Positions 27,702 to 37,358 are shown, counted from the first letter of the stretch. The stretch is 64,000 nt of DNA from Alicyclobacillus pomorum DSM 14955 (GCF_000472905.1 NZ_AXAR01000013.1:253-64252); one strand, 5' to 3'. A program made the numbers and translations. The notes: generated by a model from the letters alone, not told the origin.

Positions 27702-27731
27702 TAGTATGGAAAGTGGAGAGGGGCAGCATAC
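27702..27731 (-). promoter_or_regulatory. Forespore (sigma F/G) promoter of fin
   Basis: Minus-strand GTATG (27727-27731), 18 bp, CATACTA (27702-27708). It matches GHATR-N18-CATWHTA at every position. Start codon of fin lies about 75 bp downstream. Confidence 0.68.
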
Positions 27732-27765
27732 CTCGTCTCATTGGGAGCATCCTCGAAAATTGGCC

Positions 27766-28338
27766 TCACCGACTGGCGTTGTATCGGTTCATCGCCATAG
27801 GAAACCCGTCCTGTAACGCATAGTCGACCGCTTCTACAGCCCTTTGCACAGCATCCTGAACCAAGGCTAGGTCATCTCGCGAGAAAGAGCTCAAAACGTG
27901 CTCCACGACGGTCTGTGACTGTGGCGGTCGGCCAATGCCGACTCGGATGCGCGGAAACTCCTCGGTGCCCAGGTGCTGGATCACCGATTTCATCCCGTTG
28001 TGACCGCCCGCGCTGCCTTTCACACGCAACCGCAGCTCACCCGGTGGAAAATCCATGTCGTCGTAAACAATGATGAGATCTTCCTCCGGTATCAACTCAC
28101 TGTAATAGGATACGATAGCTCGGACTGCTTCGCCACTGAGGTTCATAAATGTCAGCGGCTTGCAGAGCAAAACCTTTTCCTGACCAACGCGCCCTTCGCC
28201 AATCACGGACTGAAACTTTTCCTTCTGCACAGGAATGTTCCACCGTTTGGACAACCCGTCAACGACCCAGAAACCGACGTTGTGCTTGGTCATGGCGTAT
28301 TTCGCCCCAGGGTTCCCCAGGCCAATGATGACTTTCAT
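27766..28338 (-). CDS. pth: Peptidyl-tRNA hydrolase
   Basis: Releases tRNA from peptidyl-tRNA dropped off the ribosome. 190 residues starting MKVIIGLGNPG with the catalytic histidine in TKHNVGFWVVD and the motifs PLTFMNLSGEAV and GSAGGHNGMKSV. The ATG at 28338 has AAGTGAT 7 bp upstream and matches the family start. In B. subtilis ctc lies between prs and pth; it is absent here. Confidence 0.96.
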   Translation of the reverse strand: MKVIIGLGNPGAKYAMTKHNVGFWVVDGLSKRWNIPVQKEKFQSVIGEGRVGQEKVLLCKPLTFMNLSGEAVRAIVSYYSELIPEEDLIIVYDDMDFPPGELRLRVKGSAGGHNGMKSVIQHLGTEEFPRIRVGIGRPPQSQTVVEHVLSSFSRDDLALVQDAVQRAVEAVDYALQDGFPMAMNRYNASR

Positions 28339-28382
28339 GTTAGGTATCACTTCTCTCGGGGATGAGGTTTCACTTCGGCGAC

Positions 28383-29327
28383 TCAGTCAAAGAGTTGGCT
28401 GATGGAGCGATGCGTATGCACGCGCATAATCGCTTCCGCAATCAGCTCAGCCACAGACAATACCTTGATTTTGTCAATCCTTTTCTCCGGCGGAAGTGCG
28501 ATGGTATTCGTGACGACAATCTCGCGAATGGCAGATTTCCGCAGCTTGTCCACGCCATCGCCCGACAACACAGGATGGATGCAGCACGCATATACATCCT
28601 TCGCTCCGCGGTCTAGCAGTGCCTGAGCGCCCAGCGTAATGGTGCCAGCTGTATCAATCATGTCGTCAATCAAAATCGCCGTCTTGCCTTGGATGTCCCC
28701 AATAATGTTCATAACTTCAGCAACATTCGCGTCTGGCCGCCGCTTGTCGATAATCGCGAGCGGCGCCTCCAGTCGTTCCGCCAGTGCCCGCGCTCGCGTA
28801 ACGCCTCCCATATCGGGCGATACGACGACCGGATTGTCAATCTTCTTCTCTAAGAAGTAATTCGCCAGGATGGGCATGCCGACCAAGTGGTCCAGCGGTA
28901 TGTCGAAGAAACCTTGAATTTGCCCCGCGTGCAGGTCCATGCAGATGACCCGGTTCGCTCCCGCCTTCTCGAGCAGGTTGGCCACCAGCTTTGCCGTAAT
29001 CGGATCTCTCGCGCGCGCCTTTCTATCCTGCCTGGCGTACCCATAGTACGGTATGACCACGTTGATGGTCCGTGCAGAAGCGCGCTTCAACGCATCTATC
29101 ATAATCAGGAGTTCCATGAGATGTTCATTCACGGGCGCAGACGTCGGCTGAATGACAAACACGTTGCACCCGCGAACGCTTTCACCGAGTTTAATCCGAA
29201 CTTCTCCATCCTTGAATCGGCCGACGAAGCACTCTCCCAAGGAGATGCCGATGTGGTCGGCAATCTCCTGTGCCAAGTCCGGGTTCGCGTTGCCGGTGAA
29301 CAGTTTCAAGTCCGCGTCTCTAAACAC
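28383..29327 (-). CDS. prs: Ribose-phosphate pyrophosphokinase
   Basis: Makes PRPP from ribose 5-phosphate and ATP for nucleotide, His and Trp synthesis. 314 residues with the flexible loop [11 protein letters not shown] and the PRPP/ribose-phosphate loop [12 protein letters not shown]. The GTG at 29327 shares a base with the glmU stop (TAGTG), and AAAGGAAG lies 9 bp upstream; the frame open further up is inside glmU. Operon glmU-prs conserved in Bacilli. Confidence 0.96.
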   Translation of the reverse strand: MFRDADLKLFTGNANPDLAQEIADHIGISLGECFVGRFKDGEVRIKLGESVRGCNVFVIQPTSAPVNEHLMELLIMIDALKRASARTINVVIPYYGYARQDRKARARDPITAKLVANLLEKAGANRVICMDLHAGQIQGFFDIPLDHLVGMPILANYFLEKKIDNPVVVSPDMGGVTRARALAERLEAPLAIIDKRRPDANVAEVMNIIGDIQGKTAILIDDMIDTAGTITLGAQALLDRGAKDVYACCIHPVLSGDGVDKLRKSAIREIVVTNTIALPPEKRIDKIKVLSVAELIAEAIMRVHTHRSISQLFD

Positions 29328-30727
29328 TACGACCGACTTCCTTTCCGCACGTTCTGGCCCTTCTTTAGTTTCCACGCTTTGACGTAGTCGCCCTTGGTCA
29401 CCTGTCGGCTGCGGCCGATGGCAAAACCGTCATCCGGCACTTCGTCCGTAATGGTAGATCCCGCACACAGGTAAGCACCCTTGCCAATTTTCACAGGTGC
29501 AATCAGGTTGACGTTTGAACCCACGAAACTGTCGTCGCCAACCACCGTCTTGTGCTTGTGTTCGCCATCGTAGTTGACTGTAATCACGCCGCATCCGATG
29601 TTGACACGTTGACCAATCTCGGCATCTCCCACGTACGCTAAGTGGCTCACCTTGGTGCAGTCTCCAATGGCGCTGTTCTTAATTTCGACAAAGTCACCAA
29701 TCTTTACGTGTTCACCGATTCTGCTGCCGGGTCGGACATATGCAAACGGACCGACGGTCGTGTCCGAACCGACCTCGCTGTCCACGAGCACAGACTGTTC
29801 CACCGTCACGCGGTCGTGCAGCGTCACGTTCGAAAGTCGTGAGTTTGGCCCCACGACGCAGTCTTCACCAATGACCGTCTTGCCTTCGAGGATGGAACCA
29901 GGAAGAATTACGGAGTCCCGCCCAATTTTCACATCCAAACCAATGTAAGTGTGCGCAGGATTGATAATGGTGACACCTTGACGTGCCCAGTACTCGCAGA
30001 TTCTCTCTCGCAGTATGCCCTCCACGACGGCCAGTTGAGCCCGGTCATTGACACTCGCAATTTCTCGTTCATCATCCACTTGAACGGCATACACGGGTTT
30101 CCCCGCATTCCGCAATATCTCAAGTGTATCCGTGAGATAATACTCGCCTTGTGCGTTCTCCGGCGTCAGGTGCTGCAGCGAATCCAGCAAATCGGACGTC
30201 TGGTACGCATAGATCCCCGTGTTAATTAAGTGAATCTCCCGTTCCTCTGGTGAAGCGTCTTTCTCCTCGACAATCCGATCCACCAAACCTCCGGAACCGA
30301 GAATCACGCGCCCTAATCCATGCGGATTCCGCACGTCTGCGGTCAACACCGTCGCACTGGCTTCTCGCGCTTCCCGTTCGGTCAACAGTCTCTCCAACGT
30401 TTCCGCTCGGATAAGTGGTGCGTCCCCGTACAGGACCACCGTTGTGTCATTCTCAGCATTGAGCAGGCCTGCCGCTGCTTGTACAGCATGGCCCGTGCCC
30501 AACTGTTGCTCCTGGACAGCAATCTCGGCTCTATCCGCGACAACTGCGGAAACCGCTTCCTTCTGCTGTCCTACCACCACAATCACTTGGTTCAGTTCAA
30601 GCTTCTCTAATTCGTCCAGAATATGAAGAATCATGGGCTTGCCGCAGACCTCGTGCAGCACCTTATGCCGCTTTGACTTCATGCGCGTGCCTAAACCGGC
30701 GGCCAAAACAATTGCACTTCTGCCCAC
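29327..30727 (-). CDS. glmU: Bifunctional GlcNAc-1-phosphate uridyltransferase / GlcN-1-phosphate acetyltransferase
   Basis: Makes UDP-GlcNAc for peptidoglycan. 466 residues: N-terminal uridyltransferase (about 1-230) with [11 protein letters not shown] and C-terminal left-handed beta helix (about 250-450) with hexapeptide repeats and acetyltransferase residues ([18 protein letters not shown]). The GTG start has GGAGGCGAT upstream. Driven by the promoter at 30758-30787 and coupled to prs. Confidence 0.97.
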   Translation of the reverse strand: MGRSAIVLAAGLGTRMKSKRHKVLHEVCGKPMILHILDELEKLELNQVIVVVGQQKEAVSAVVADRAEIAVQEQQLGTGHAVQAAAGLLNAENDTTVVLYGDAPLIRAETLERLLTEREAREASATVLTADVRNPHGLGRVILGSGGLVDRIVEEKDASPEEREIHLINTGIYAYQTSDLLDSLQHLTPENAQGEYYLTDTLEILRNAGKPVYAVQVDDEREIASVNDRAQLAVVEGILRERICEYWARQGVTIINPAHTYIGLDVKIGRDSVILPGSILEGKTVIGEDCVVGPNSRLSNVTLHDRVTVEQSVLVDSEVGSDTTVGPFAYVRPGSRIGEHVKIGDFVEIKNSAIGDCTKVSHLAYVGDAEIGQRVNIGCGVITVNYDGEHKHKTVVGDDSFVGSNVNLIAPVKIGKGAYLCAGSTITDEVPDDGFAIGRSRQVTKGDYVKAWKLKKGQNVRKGSRS

Positions 30728-30757
30728 ATCATCGCCTCCAAGCCAACTATCCTATTC

Positions 30758-30787
30758 AGTGTACCCGAAGGCCATCGACCTTTTCAA
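30758..30787 (-). promoter_or_regulatory. Sigma A promoter of glmU-prs
   Basis: Minus-strand TTGAAA (30782-30787), 18-bp spacer, TACACT (30758-30763), about 30 bp upstream of the glmU start. Confidence 0.6.
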
Positions 30788-30946
30788 TTTATGCGTGGGA
30801 CATGGATTTGACGAAACCTAGGCAGTTTCACGGCAGTGTGTGTTGAAAGGGCCTTGTGCCAGCTGGCAAAACGGCGCGATGTGCAGAAGATGGGTTGGTA
30901 TATTCAGGCAGACTAGCCTGTCGCGACGTTGCAAACCGAGGACGAG

Positions 30947-30972
30947 AAAAACCCTGACAAGTCAGGGTTTTT
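30947..30972. terminator. Terminator after spoVG
   Basis: AAAAACCCTGAC (30947-30958) and GTCAGGGTTTTT (30961-30972) with a 2-nt loop; symmetric, so usable in both directions. Between 30788 and 30946 no gene is seen. Confidence 0.8.
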
Positions 30973-30991
30973 GTAAGCACTTGCTTCATCA

Positions 30992-31264
30992 TTATGCGCT
31001 CGGCTGTTCCACTTCTACCTTGTAGTACTCCTCGAGGACGGCATCCTGAATCTTTTGCCGTGTCTCCGACGAAATGGGATGGGCGATGTCACGAAATTCA
31101 CCGTCTGGTGTCTTCTTGCTCGGCATCGCGACAAACATTCCGTTGTTTCCGTCGATGACGCGAATGTCATGTACTACAAACTCGCCATCAATCGTAATGG
31201 ATGCGATAGCCTTCATACGCCCTTCTCCGTTCACTCTACGAAGGCGAACATCGGTAATTTGCAC
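30992..31264 (-). CDS. spoVG: Septation and RNA-binding regulator SpoVG
   Basis: 90-residue nucleic-acid-binding protein that affects asymmetric septation and many surface functions in Firmicutes. The sequence VTDVRLRR-like start, [20 protein letters not shown] and [20 protein letters not shown] are near-invariant family stretches. The GTG at 31264 is preceded by AGGGTGGTGA; a longer frame to 31306 has no Shine-Dalgarno. A sigma H-type promoter lies 47-73 bp upstream. Confidence 0.96.
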   Translation of the reverse strand: MQITDVRLRRVNGEGRMKAIASITIDGEFVVHDIRVIDGNNGMFVAMPSKKTPDGEFRDIAHPISSETRQKIQDAVLEEYYKVEVEQPSA

Positions 31265-31310
31265 CTTTTTCACCACCCTTATAATTCCATCGGATGATAC
31301 TACCATTCGT

Positions 31311-31337
31311 ATTCCACAGGCCCTGCAAAAGTCCTGC
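31311..31337 (-). promoter_or_regulatory. Sigma H-type promoter of spoVG
   Basis: Minus-strand GCAGGACTT (31329-31337), 11 bp, GTGGAAT (31311-31317), close to the sigma H consensus RnAGGAwWW-N11-12-RnnGAAT with one mismatch. B. subtilis spoVG is the classic sigma H gene. A/T-rich DNA (31341-31375) lies upstream, where AbrB binds in B. subtilis. Confidence 0.6.
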
Positions 31338-31373
31338 TGCCTTCCTTAGAATTTTTCGAAATTATTTGCTCGC

Positions 31374-31426
31374 AAAAAAGAGCCTGCCTCGTCAGCGACC
31401 AAAACTCGCTGCTTGACAGACTCTTT
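31374..31426 (-). terminator. Terminator after ridA
   Basis: Long imperfect stem: AAAGAG(T/C)CTG...CAGCGA on one side and TCGCTG...CAG(A/G)CTCTTT on the other around a GTTTTGG loop, then six T residues on the minus strand. Confidence 0.78.
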
Positions 31427-31471
31427 GCTTTCCAGTGGACCCGATACGAAACGAGACTTAGGCCGGGCCTC

Positions 31472-31846
31472 TCAACCCTTGACCGCAATCAGTTCAATTT
31501 CCACCTGTACGCCTTTCGGCAACGCCGCCACCTGGACCGTGGTCCGAGCCGGGCGATGGTCTCCGAAGAACGCAGCGTACGCTTGGTTGACCGTCTCAAA
31601 GTCCGCGAGATTCGTCATAAAGATGGTGGACTTTACCACCTGATTGCGGCTGACACCCGCTTCCGTCAACACAGCGTCGAGATTCTTCAGCACTTGCTCT
31701 ACCTGCTCCGTAATCCCGCCTTCCACCAGCGTTCCGTCTGGACGAAGTGGAATTTGGCCAGAGGTAAATACAAAATTTCCAACTTCCATCGCTTGGCTGT
31801 AGGGGCCAATCGCCGCTGGAGCGTTCTTTGTCGCAATGATCTTCAT
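31472..31846 (-). CDS. ridA: 2-iminobutanoate/2-iminopropanoate deaminase RidA
   Basis: Hydrolyses reactive enamine/imine intermediates released by PLP enzymes. 124 residues with APAAIGPYSQA near the N-terminus, FTSGQIPL and the substrate-binding arginine in RTTVQVAALPKGVQVEIE. The order spoVG-ridA-purR is that of B. subtilis (yabJ). It is preceded by purR by 39 bp and likely co-transcribed. Confidence 0.96.
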   Translation of the reverse strand: MKIIATKNAPAAIGPYSQAMEVGNFVFTSGQIPLRPDGTLVEGGITEQVEQVLKNLDAVLTEAGVSRNQVVKSTIFMTNLADFETVNQAYAAFFGDHRPARTTVQVAALPKGVQVEIELIAVKG

Positions 31847-31885
31847 GAGAACATCCTCCTTCTGATGCAGTACACAAACATGGTT

Positions 31886-32695
31886 TCAATCAGGCTTGGC
31901 ATTGCCAGGCACAATCAGGACCTCCTGATCTTCCTGGAGTGGGCCAACCGAAAACAGCGATATGTAGTCGTCAACCAACTTTAGAGCAGGTTCCAGAGTG
32001 GACATGAAAACGGCAGTTCCCAGAACCTCCGCATCAAACTCTGCAAGCAACCGCTTGACCGTCTGTACCGTCGCACCGGCTCGCATAAAGTCGTCGACAA
32101 TCAAGGCTTTCGCATGCTGTGGCATCGCTCGCTTGGAGACGGACATGGTCTGAATACGCTTGGCCGATCCAGACACGTAGTGGACACTCACGGCCGCGCC
32201 GTCGGTCACGCGGTGTTCGCGCCGAACCACCACCACAGGCACGTGCAAGTACCGCGCGGTAGCGACAGCAATCGGGATCCCTTTGGTTTCCACGGTCACC
32301 ACCACGTTGACTCCGCTTTCGGCGAAGCGTTCCGCCAAGAGACGACCAGAGAAGTCAAGTACATCCGGATCTCCCAAGACGTCCGACATGTACAAAAATC
32401 CACCTGGCAAAATGCGCGACACATCTCCAAGGCGCTGGATGATGTCCTGTTCGAAAGCTTCTCGTACCGCGGCGGGTACGCGGACTTGAAACTTTACGCC
32501 GCCCCCTGCCCCGGCGATGGTCTGCACGACGCCTGTCTCTTCCCCTGCCAGGACGTCGCGCACCATGGCGACATCCTCACTCACGGATGACTTCGCCGCT
32601 TCCATACCGTCGGCAAGTTCGGACAGGGACACCGCGCAATTCGGGCGATCCAGCAGGTATTTTGTAATGCGAATCAACCGTTCCGAACGACGCAC
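31886..32695 (-). CDS. purR: Purine biosynthesis repressor PurR
   Basis: PRPP-responsive repressor of purine genes in Gram-positives. 269 residues: N-terminal winged helix (about 1-75, RRSERLIRITKYLLDRPN) and a phosphoribosyltransferase-like domain with the PRPP loop ALIVDDFMRAGATV. The GTG at 32695 follows GAGGAGGGGG. The frame runs further upstream, but without a ribosome binding site. Confidence 0.95.
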   Translation of the reverse strand: MRRSERLIRITKYLLDRPNCAVSLSELADGMEAAKSSVSEDVAMVRDVLAGEETGVVQTIAGAGGGVKFQVRVPAAVREAFEQDIIQRLGDVSRILPGGFLYMSDVLGDPDVLDFSGRLLAERFAESGVNVVVTVETKGIPIAVATARYLHVPVVVVRREHRVTDGAAVSVHYVSGSAKRIQTMSVSKRAMPQHAKALIVDDFMRAGATVQTVKRLLAEFDAEVLGTAVFMSTLEPALKLVDDYISLFSVGPLQEDQEVLIVPGNAKPD

Positions 32696-32794
32696 ATGGC
32701 CCCCTCCTCGGCATGCCAACATCTTCGCCACTTTGCTAGCCATCTCGCCCATCCCGCCTTGAGCGAGGATGGGACGAAACTCATTGCGAATATA

Positions 32795-33649
32795 TCACAG
32801 TCCGGCGAAACGGCACAAATAGACTTCCTTCATGAATCCGCGCAGCGCGTTATACGTTCGCTGTGCAACACTGCGCGTCGGAAAGAGTGTAAATAACGTG
32901 GGGCCGCTCCCAGACATATACACCGGTTGACCTGTGACGGCGGTCATTCGGGCGTACAGTGCCTCTACTTCGGGGTACAGCCGAAACGTGGTGGCCATCA
33001 ATGCATTGGTATACGCGTTGCGAACCCCTGCAAAATCGCAGTGTTGCAGCGCGTGCACCATCTTGGGGCTGGCGACGGTCCTCGCGTATTGCTCCGGGCG
33101 CGTCGCCTTATACACGTCTGCCGTAGAGACAAACACAGGCGGGCGGGTCAGCACGACCCACGCGCGCAATTCGTGCTGGACGCGCGCAATGTTCTCCCCT
33201 CGACCGGTGGCCACGGCGCAGCCGCCGTACACGCAGAACGGCACATCCGATCCGATGGATGCGCCCATCTGAGCCAGCTCATCCAAGCTGTAGCCGGTTC
33301 GCCACAGGCGGTTCAATCCTCTGAGAACCGCCGCAGCGTCTGCGGACCCGCCGGCCAACCCCGCCGCAACTGGAATGTGTTTTTCAATTTTCATGTGCAA
33401 GCCACGCAGAATTCCGCTCTGTTGCTGAAACACTTTGGCTGCAACGACAGCCAAGTTCCGGTGATCTAACGGGATGTGAGGGGCTGTCGAATCGACGACA
33501 ATGTCGCGACCGTCTGTTTCCTCCAACCAAATCAAGTCCGATAAATCGACGGTTTGCATCACCATGTCCACGTCGTGGAACCCGTCAGGTCGTTTGCCGA
33601 GAATATCCAGCGTTAAATTAATCTTTGCGTATGCACGTTCTACCAACAC
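32795..33649 (-). CDS. ispE: 4-diphosphocytidyl-2-C-methyl-D-erythritol kinase
   Basis: GHMP kinase of the MEP isoprenoid pathway. 284 residues with AYAKINLTLDILGKRPDGFH at the N-terminus and the ATP loop PVAAGLAGGSADAAA (about residue 95). GTG at 33649 has AGGTGG 5 bp upstream; GTG at 33658 is open too. In B. subtilis ispE is preceded by sspF; here the cyanophycin genes lie in between. Confidence 0.95.
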   Translation of the reverse strand: MLVERAYAKINLTLDILGKRPDGFHDVDMVMQTVDLSDLIWLEETDGRDIVVDSTAPHIPLDHRNLAVVAAKVFQQQSGILRGLHMKIEKHIPVAAGLAGGSADAAAVLRGLNRLWRTGYSLDELAQMGASIGSDVPFCVYGGCAVATGRGENIARVQHELRAWVVLTRPPVFVSTADVYKATRPEQYARTVASPKMVHALQHCDFAGVRNAYTNALMATTFRLYPEVEALYARMTAVTGQPVYMSGSGPTLFTLFPTRSVAQRTYNALRGFMKEVYLCRFAGL

Positions 33650-33815
33650 AGCTTCCACCTCAACTCACATCATCATCCCAGACCGTCATTCGCGACGCAA
33701 CCCCATACCTGAGGAGTCAAGGCCATTTCGAATGGTGGCGCCGCGAATGACACAGTCGAGAGACACAGTGATGCTTACGGAAGTGACAATCCCTCCGTCA
33801 AGGGGAACTTCAACC

Positions 33816-36458
33816 TCACTTGATGGCTGTGCTGGGAGCGACGGGTACAGCAATGTGGGGGACGCGCACCCCCCCGATGTCCGCAAGCAGATCTTGCGCT
33901 GGTGCAAGTTTCTCGTAAAACATGACGACGACGTCTCCTGGCAGCGTTTGTTCTACAGCGAAGCGCAGCGCTTCGACTTCGTCGGAGACGGAGGTACACA
34001 TTTTTTCTGGCCGCCGGGCCCGAATTTGATCTGCCATCAGTGCAGCGACTTCTCCCGGTTGGCGCCCCCGTTTATCGCGGTCTTCCTTCACCACAAGCAC
34101 GTCGAACACCTCTGCCAACACATCGGCCCCTTGCCGAATCACGACATCAGACCGATCTCCTGGAACACCGACCACCCCCATCAAACGACGATGAGGCACG
34201 TTCCGAAGCCAAGAGCCAACCTGCTTGAATCCGTCTGGGTTGTGTCCGTAATCAAGCACAACGTGGCTGCCGTTCTGCATGCGGTAGACCGAACAGCGTC
34301 CGGGGTTGTGTACACTAGGGATAAACGAAGTCAGCCCTTCTGCCACCTGTTGGCGAGTACACCCCAAGGCTCGGAGCGCGGCAATGGCTGCGAGGCAGTT
34401 TTCCACCTGAAACCGAACCGTTCCGTGCCCCGTCAAGGGCACCTCGGCGACAGCAGCAACCTGCCACGTCAAATTTCCCCGCGCCTCCACGAACCAACCA
34501 TCCGCGACGTAGTAGCCGACACCGCCGCAGGCCAGGTGTCTGGCCAGCACTGGATGATCTTGTGCCGGCGCGAAGTAAGCCACCCGCGCCTTCACTTTGC
34601 GGCTGAGGTCAACCAGGTGCGGATCTGCCGCGTTGAGAACAACCACACCATCTTCCCACACACACTCTGCGACGAGGGACTTGATGTGCAGCAGATCTTC
34701 CAGCGTGTCCACGCAGTCCTGTCCGAGGTGATCCACGGTGATGTTGGTGAGCACGGCGACATTTGCTTTGTCGTAGGCAAGCCCACCGCGGACGATGCCA
34801 CCCCGCGCAGTCTCGAGCACCGCCACGTCCACCGACGGATCGGACAGAACCATGCGAGCACTGGCAGGCCCCGTGGTGTCTCCTTCCGCAACCTGCTCAT
34901 TCGCAATCCAGACGCCACCAGTGGTGGTCATTCCGACCGTTTTTCCAGTGCTCTGCAAGGCATGTCCAATGAGCCGTGTTGTGGTCGTTTTGCCGTTGGT
35001 TCCAGTAATGGATACAATCGGAATCCGCCCATTTCCCTGCGGAAACAACGAACGGACAATGGCCTCTGCAGCCTGCCGCGGCAATCCGTGTGAAGGATGT
35101 TCATGCATGCGGATGCCTGGGGCCGCGTTCACTTCAATGACCGTCGATTGCCCCGGATGGTACGGTAACACCGGGTTCGCGATGACCATGTCAATGCCGC
35201 AGACGTCCAGCCCGACCACCGCCGCCGTACGCTCTGCCAATCGCTGATACGTAGGATGAATTTCGTCGGTGACGTCAATCGCTTCACCACCGGTGGATAA
35301 ATTCGCGTTGTTGCGCAGCATCACGACCGTGCCTGCAGAAGGAATGTGGTCCAGGGTGAAATTCTGACGGCGCAACGTAGCTTCCACGACCGGGTCCACG
35401 ACGATTTTGGTCAACGGCTTTTCGTGGCCATCGCCACGCAGTGGATTACGGTTGACTTCCTCAATCAGCTCGCGGATGCATCTCCGGCCGTCTCCGCAGA
35501 CACGTGCTGGCAGCCGTTCACTCGCGGCGACAAATTGTCCAGCGACCACGAGCAGCCGGATGTTCCTCCCCTGCACGTACTGCTCCACAATCACCTTTTC
35601 CGAAAACCGGGCCGCAATTTGATATGCTTCCCTGACATCCTCAGGTGTACAGAGATTCAGACTGACGCCACGTCCCTGATTCCCGTTGTACGGCTTGACG
35701 ACGACAGGCGCGCCAATCGCCTCCAACTGCTCCACCGCCTCTTCAGCTGAATGGGCAACACCGCCAGCCGGCACAGGAATCCCGGCATCCTGTAGGACTT
35801 GCTTGGTTAATTCCTTGTCACAGGCGATATCAACGGCAACAGCGGACGTATTTTCGGTAATGGTCGCTTCAACCCGCTTCCGGTGTCGGCCGTAACCGAG
35901 CTGAATCAAGCTGCCGTCACTGACGCGCCGAACCGGGATTTGGCGCTGCAGTGCGACGTCAACGATGGCTTGCGTGCTTGGCCCCAGCTGAGTTCTAGCG
36001 AGTTGTTTCGATGCGTTGTCCATCACGTCCGACACCACAGGCGCCTTGCCGGACAGCAGGCATTCCACGATGTCAGCAGCAGCCTCGAGCAGATATTTCT
36101 GCACGGGATACGCTTTGCATTCCACCACAATGTCGTACTGGCCGATACCGCCAGCGTACAGCGTCTTTCCGTAGTGCACGTCAAGGCCCACACAGCAGGC
36201 AAGCTCAATGGCCAAGTGTTCCACGATGTGACCGAAATAGGTCCCGCCGTACAACCGCTCGACAAAACCACCGGGCTCTCCCTTCGCGCAGTGGTGCTCG
36301 CGAAGTCCTGGAAACAAGCGCAGTAGGCGGTCCGCAAAACCTGGAAATTCGTAACTTTCGCGCTCTGACAAATGCTGTAAGTCCACACGAGCAACCATGA
36401 CAGGCTTGTAGATATACACGTTCGGGCCGTCGATATGGCGTACCGAAAGGATTTTCAT
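33816..36458 (-). CDS. cphA: Cyanophycin synthetase
   Basis: Polymerises aspartate and arginine into the storage polymer cyanophycin. The 880-residue protein has the CphA N-terminal domain (ILSVRHIDGPNVYIYKPVM at the start), an ATP-grasp domain (about 220-470) that adds aspartate, and a Mur-ligase-like domain (SITGTNGKTTTTRLIG, about 490, to the end) that adds arginine. AAGGAG precedes the ATG. It follows cphB by 17 bp, so synthetase and degrading enzyme are one operon. Full length for CphA1. Unusual for a Bacilli core region. Confidence 0.94.
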   Translation of the reverse strand: MKILSVRHIDGPNVYIYKPVMVARVDLQHLSERESYEFPGFADRLLRLFPGLREHHCAKGEPGGFVERLYGGTYFGHIVEHLAIELACCVGLDVHYGKTLYAGGIGQYDIVVECKAYPVQKYLLEAAADIVECLLSGKAPVVSDVMDNASKQLARTQLGPSTQAIVDVALQRQIPVRRVSDGSLIQLGYGRHRKRVEATITENTSAVAVDIACDKELTKQVLQDAGIPVPAGGVAHSAEEAVEQLEAIGAPVVVKPYNGNQGRGVSLNLCTPEDVREAYQIAARFSEKVIVEQYVQGRNIRLLVVAGQFVAASERLPARVCGDGRRCIRELIEEVNRNPLRGDGHEKPLTKIVVDPVVEATLRRQNFTLDHIPSAGTVVMLRNNANLSTGGEAIDVTDEIHPTYQRLAERTAAVVGLDVCGIDMVIANPVLPYHPGQSTVIEVNAAPGIRMHEHPSHGLPRQAAEAIVRSLFPQGNGRIPIVSITGTNGKTTTTRLIGHALQSTGKTVGMTTTGGVWIANEQVAEGDTTGPASARMVLSDPSVDVAVLETARGGIVRGGLAYDKANVAVLTNITVDHLGQDCVDTLEDLLHIKSLVAECVWEDGVVVLNAADPHLVDLSRKVKARVAYFAPAQDHPVLARHLACGGVGYYVADGWFVEARGNLTWQVAAVAEVPLTGHGTVRFQVENCLAAIAALRALGCTRQQVAEGLTSFIPSVHNPGRCSVYRMQNGSHVVLDYGHNPDGFKQVGSWLRNVPHRRLMGVVGVPGDRSDVVIRQGADVLAEVFDVLVVKEDRDKRGRQPGEVAALMADQIRARRPEKMCTSVSDEVEALRFAVEQTLPGDVVVMFYEKLAPAQDLLADIGGVRVPHIAVPVAPSTAIK

Positions 36459-36475
36459 ATTGTCAGCTCCTTGCT

Positions 36476-37297
36476 TCAGCTCGATTCCCAGCGTCCCCAG
36501 TCCGTGATGGGCTCCCGTTTGCGCAAGTGAAATCCGTACCCTTCAGGGAGAATGTGCAGTTTGACACCGCACAGTGCCAGGGATTCGTCTTTTCGTACGC
36601 GCTCCAAATTACTATGTGCAAGCGCACCTGCGTCCACGACGCTTACGGCGCCACTGCCAATCACGCGCATCGCTTCACCTTGGACAACCACCGCTGTGTC
36701 TTCGTCCAATCCGAGACCGAGGTGGTGCGGGTATTGAGCCACCGCGGACAGAAGCCGACCAAGCCGACCGCGTTGGGCAAAATGTTGATCAATGACAACA
36801 CCATCCACAAACTCCATGCCGGGCGCCATCTGGACAACGCTGATGCGGGGATTGGTTTCCGCCTCCCCGTCTACAATCATCGTGCTGGACATCATCGAAG
36901 CACCTGCGCTGGTTCCACCGAGTGGAATGCCTTGCCCAAGGGCGTCGTGAAGCGCGGAATCAATTCTGGTTCCACCCAACAGTTTGGTGATTCGGAGTTG
37001 ATCCCCGCCTGTGAAAAAAATACACGTTGCATCGCGAACAAACTGAACCGCACTGTCTCTGTCTGCTGCCTTTCGGTCCGAGACATCGAAGGTGCGAACA
37101 TCCTCGGCTCCGAGGCGTTTAAATATCTCGACGTAATCCATTCCGACCTCAATGGGAAGTTCGGTGGCGACCGTCATGACCAGAACTCTTGCAGCCGTGC
37201 CCCCGCCAAGCCGCAAGAATTCACGGAGTATCCTGCACTCGCCTGTCTTGTCCTCAGCCCCGCCAATGATAATTAACGGGCCAGGCTCACCTCGCAA
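36476..37297 (-). CDS. cphB: Cyanophycinase
   Basis: Serine-type exopeptidase of the S51 family that releases beta-Asp-Arg dipeptides from cyanophycin. 273 residues with IIIGGAEDK at the start and the catalytic serine in GGTSAGASMMS (about residue 135), plus the histidine of VIDQHFAQRGR. TTG at 37297 is preferred (GAGGTGG 6 bp upstream, normal length); an open frame reaches 37423 but has no Shine-Dalgarno. Upstream lie two copies of the GATTTGCAAAAT-type motif. Confidence 0.92.
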   Translation of the reverse strand: MRGEPGPLIIIGGAEDKTGECRILREFLRLGGGTAARVLVMTVATELPIEVGMDYVEIFKRLGAEDVRTFDVSDRKAADRDSAVQFVRDATCIFFTGGDQLRITKLLGGTRIDSALHDALGQGIPLGGTSAGASMMSSTMIVDGEAETNPRISVVQMAPGMEFVDGVVIDQHFAQRGRLGRLLSAVAQYPHHLGLGLDEDTAVVVQGEAMRVIGSGAVSVVDAGALAHSNLERVRKDESLALCGVKLHILPEGYGFHLRKREPITDWGRWESS

Positions 37298-37358
37298 GGG
37301 TGTCCACCTCGCTTTTTTGTCAAGCCTCTCTCGAATCTGCTGTCGAGTTGACATGAGC

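Noticed and set aside
33501-35093. A 530-codon plus-strand open frame
   Set aside because: It is the antisense of cphA and ispE, without ribosome binding site or family features; the minus-strand genes have clear motifs.
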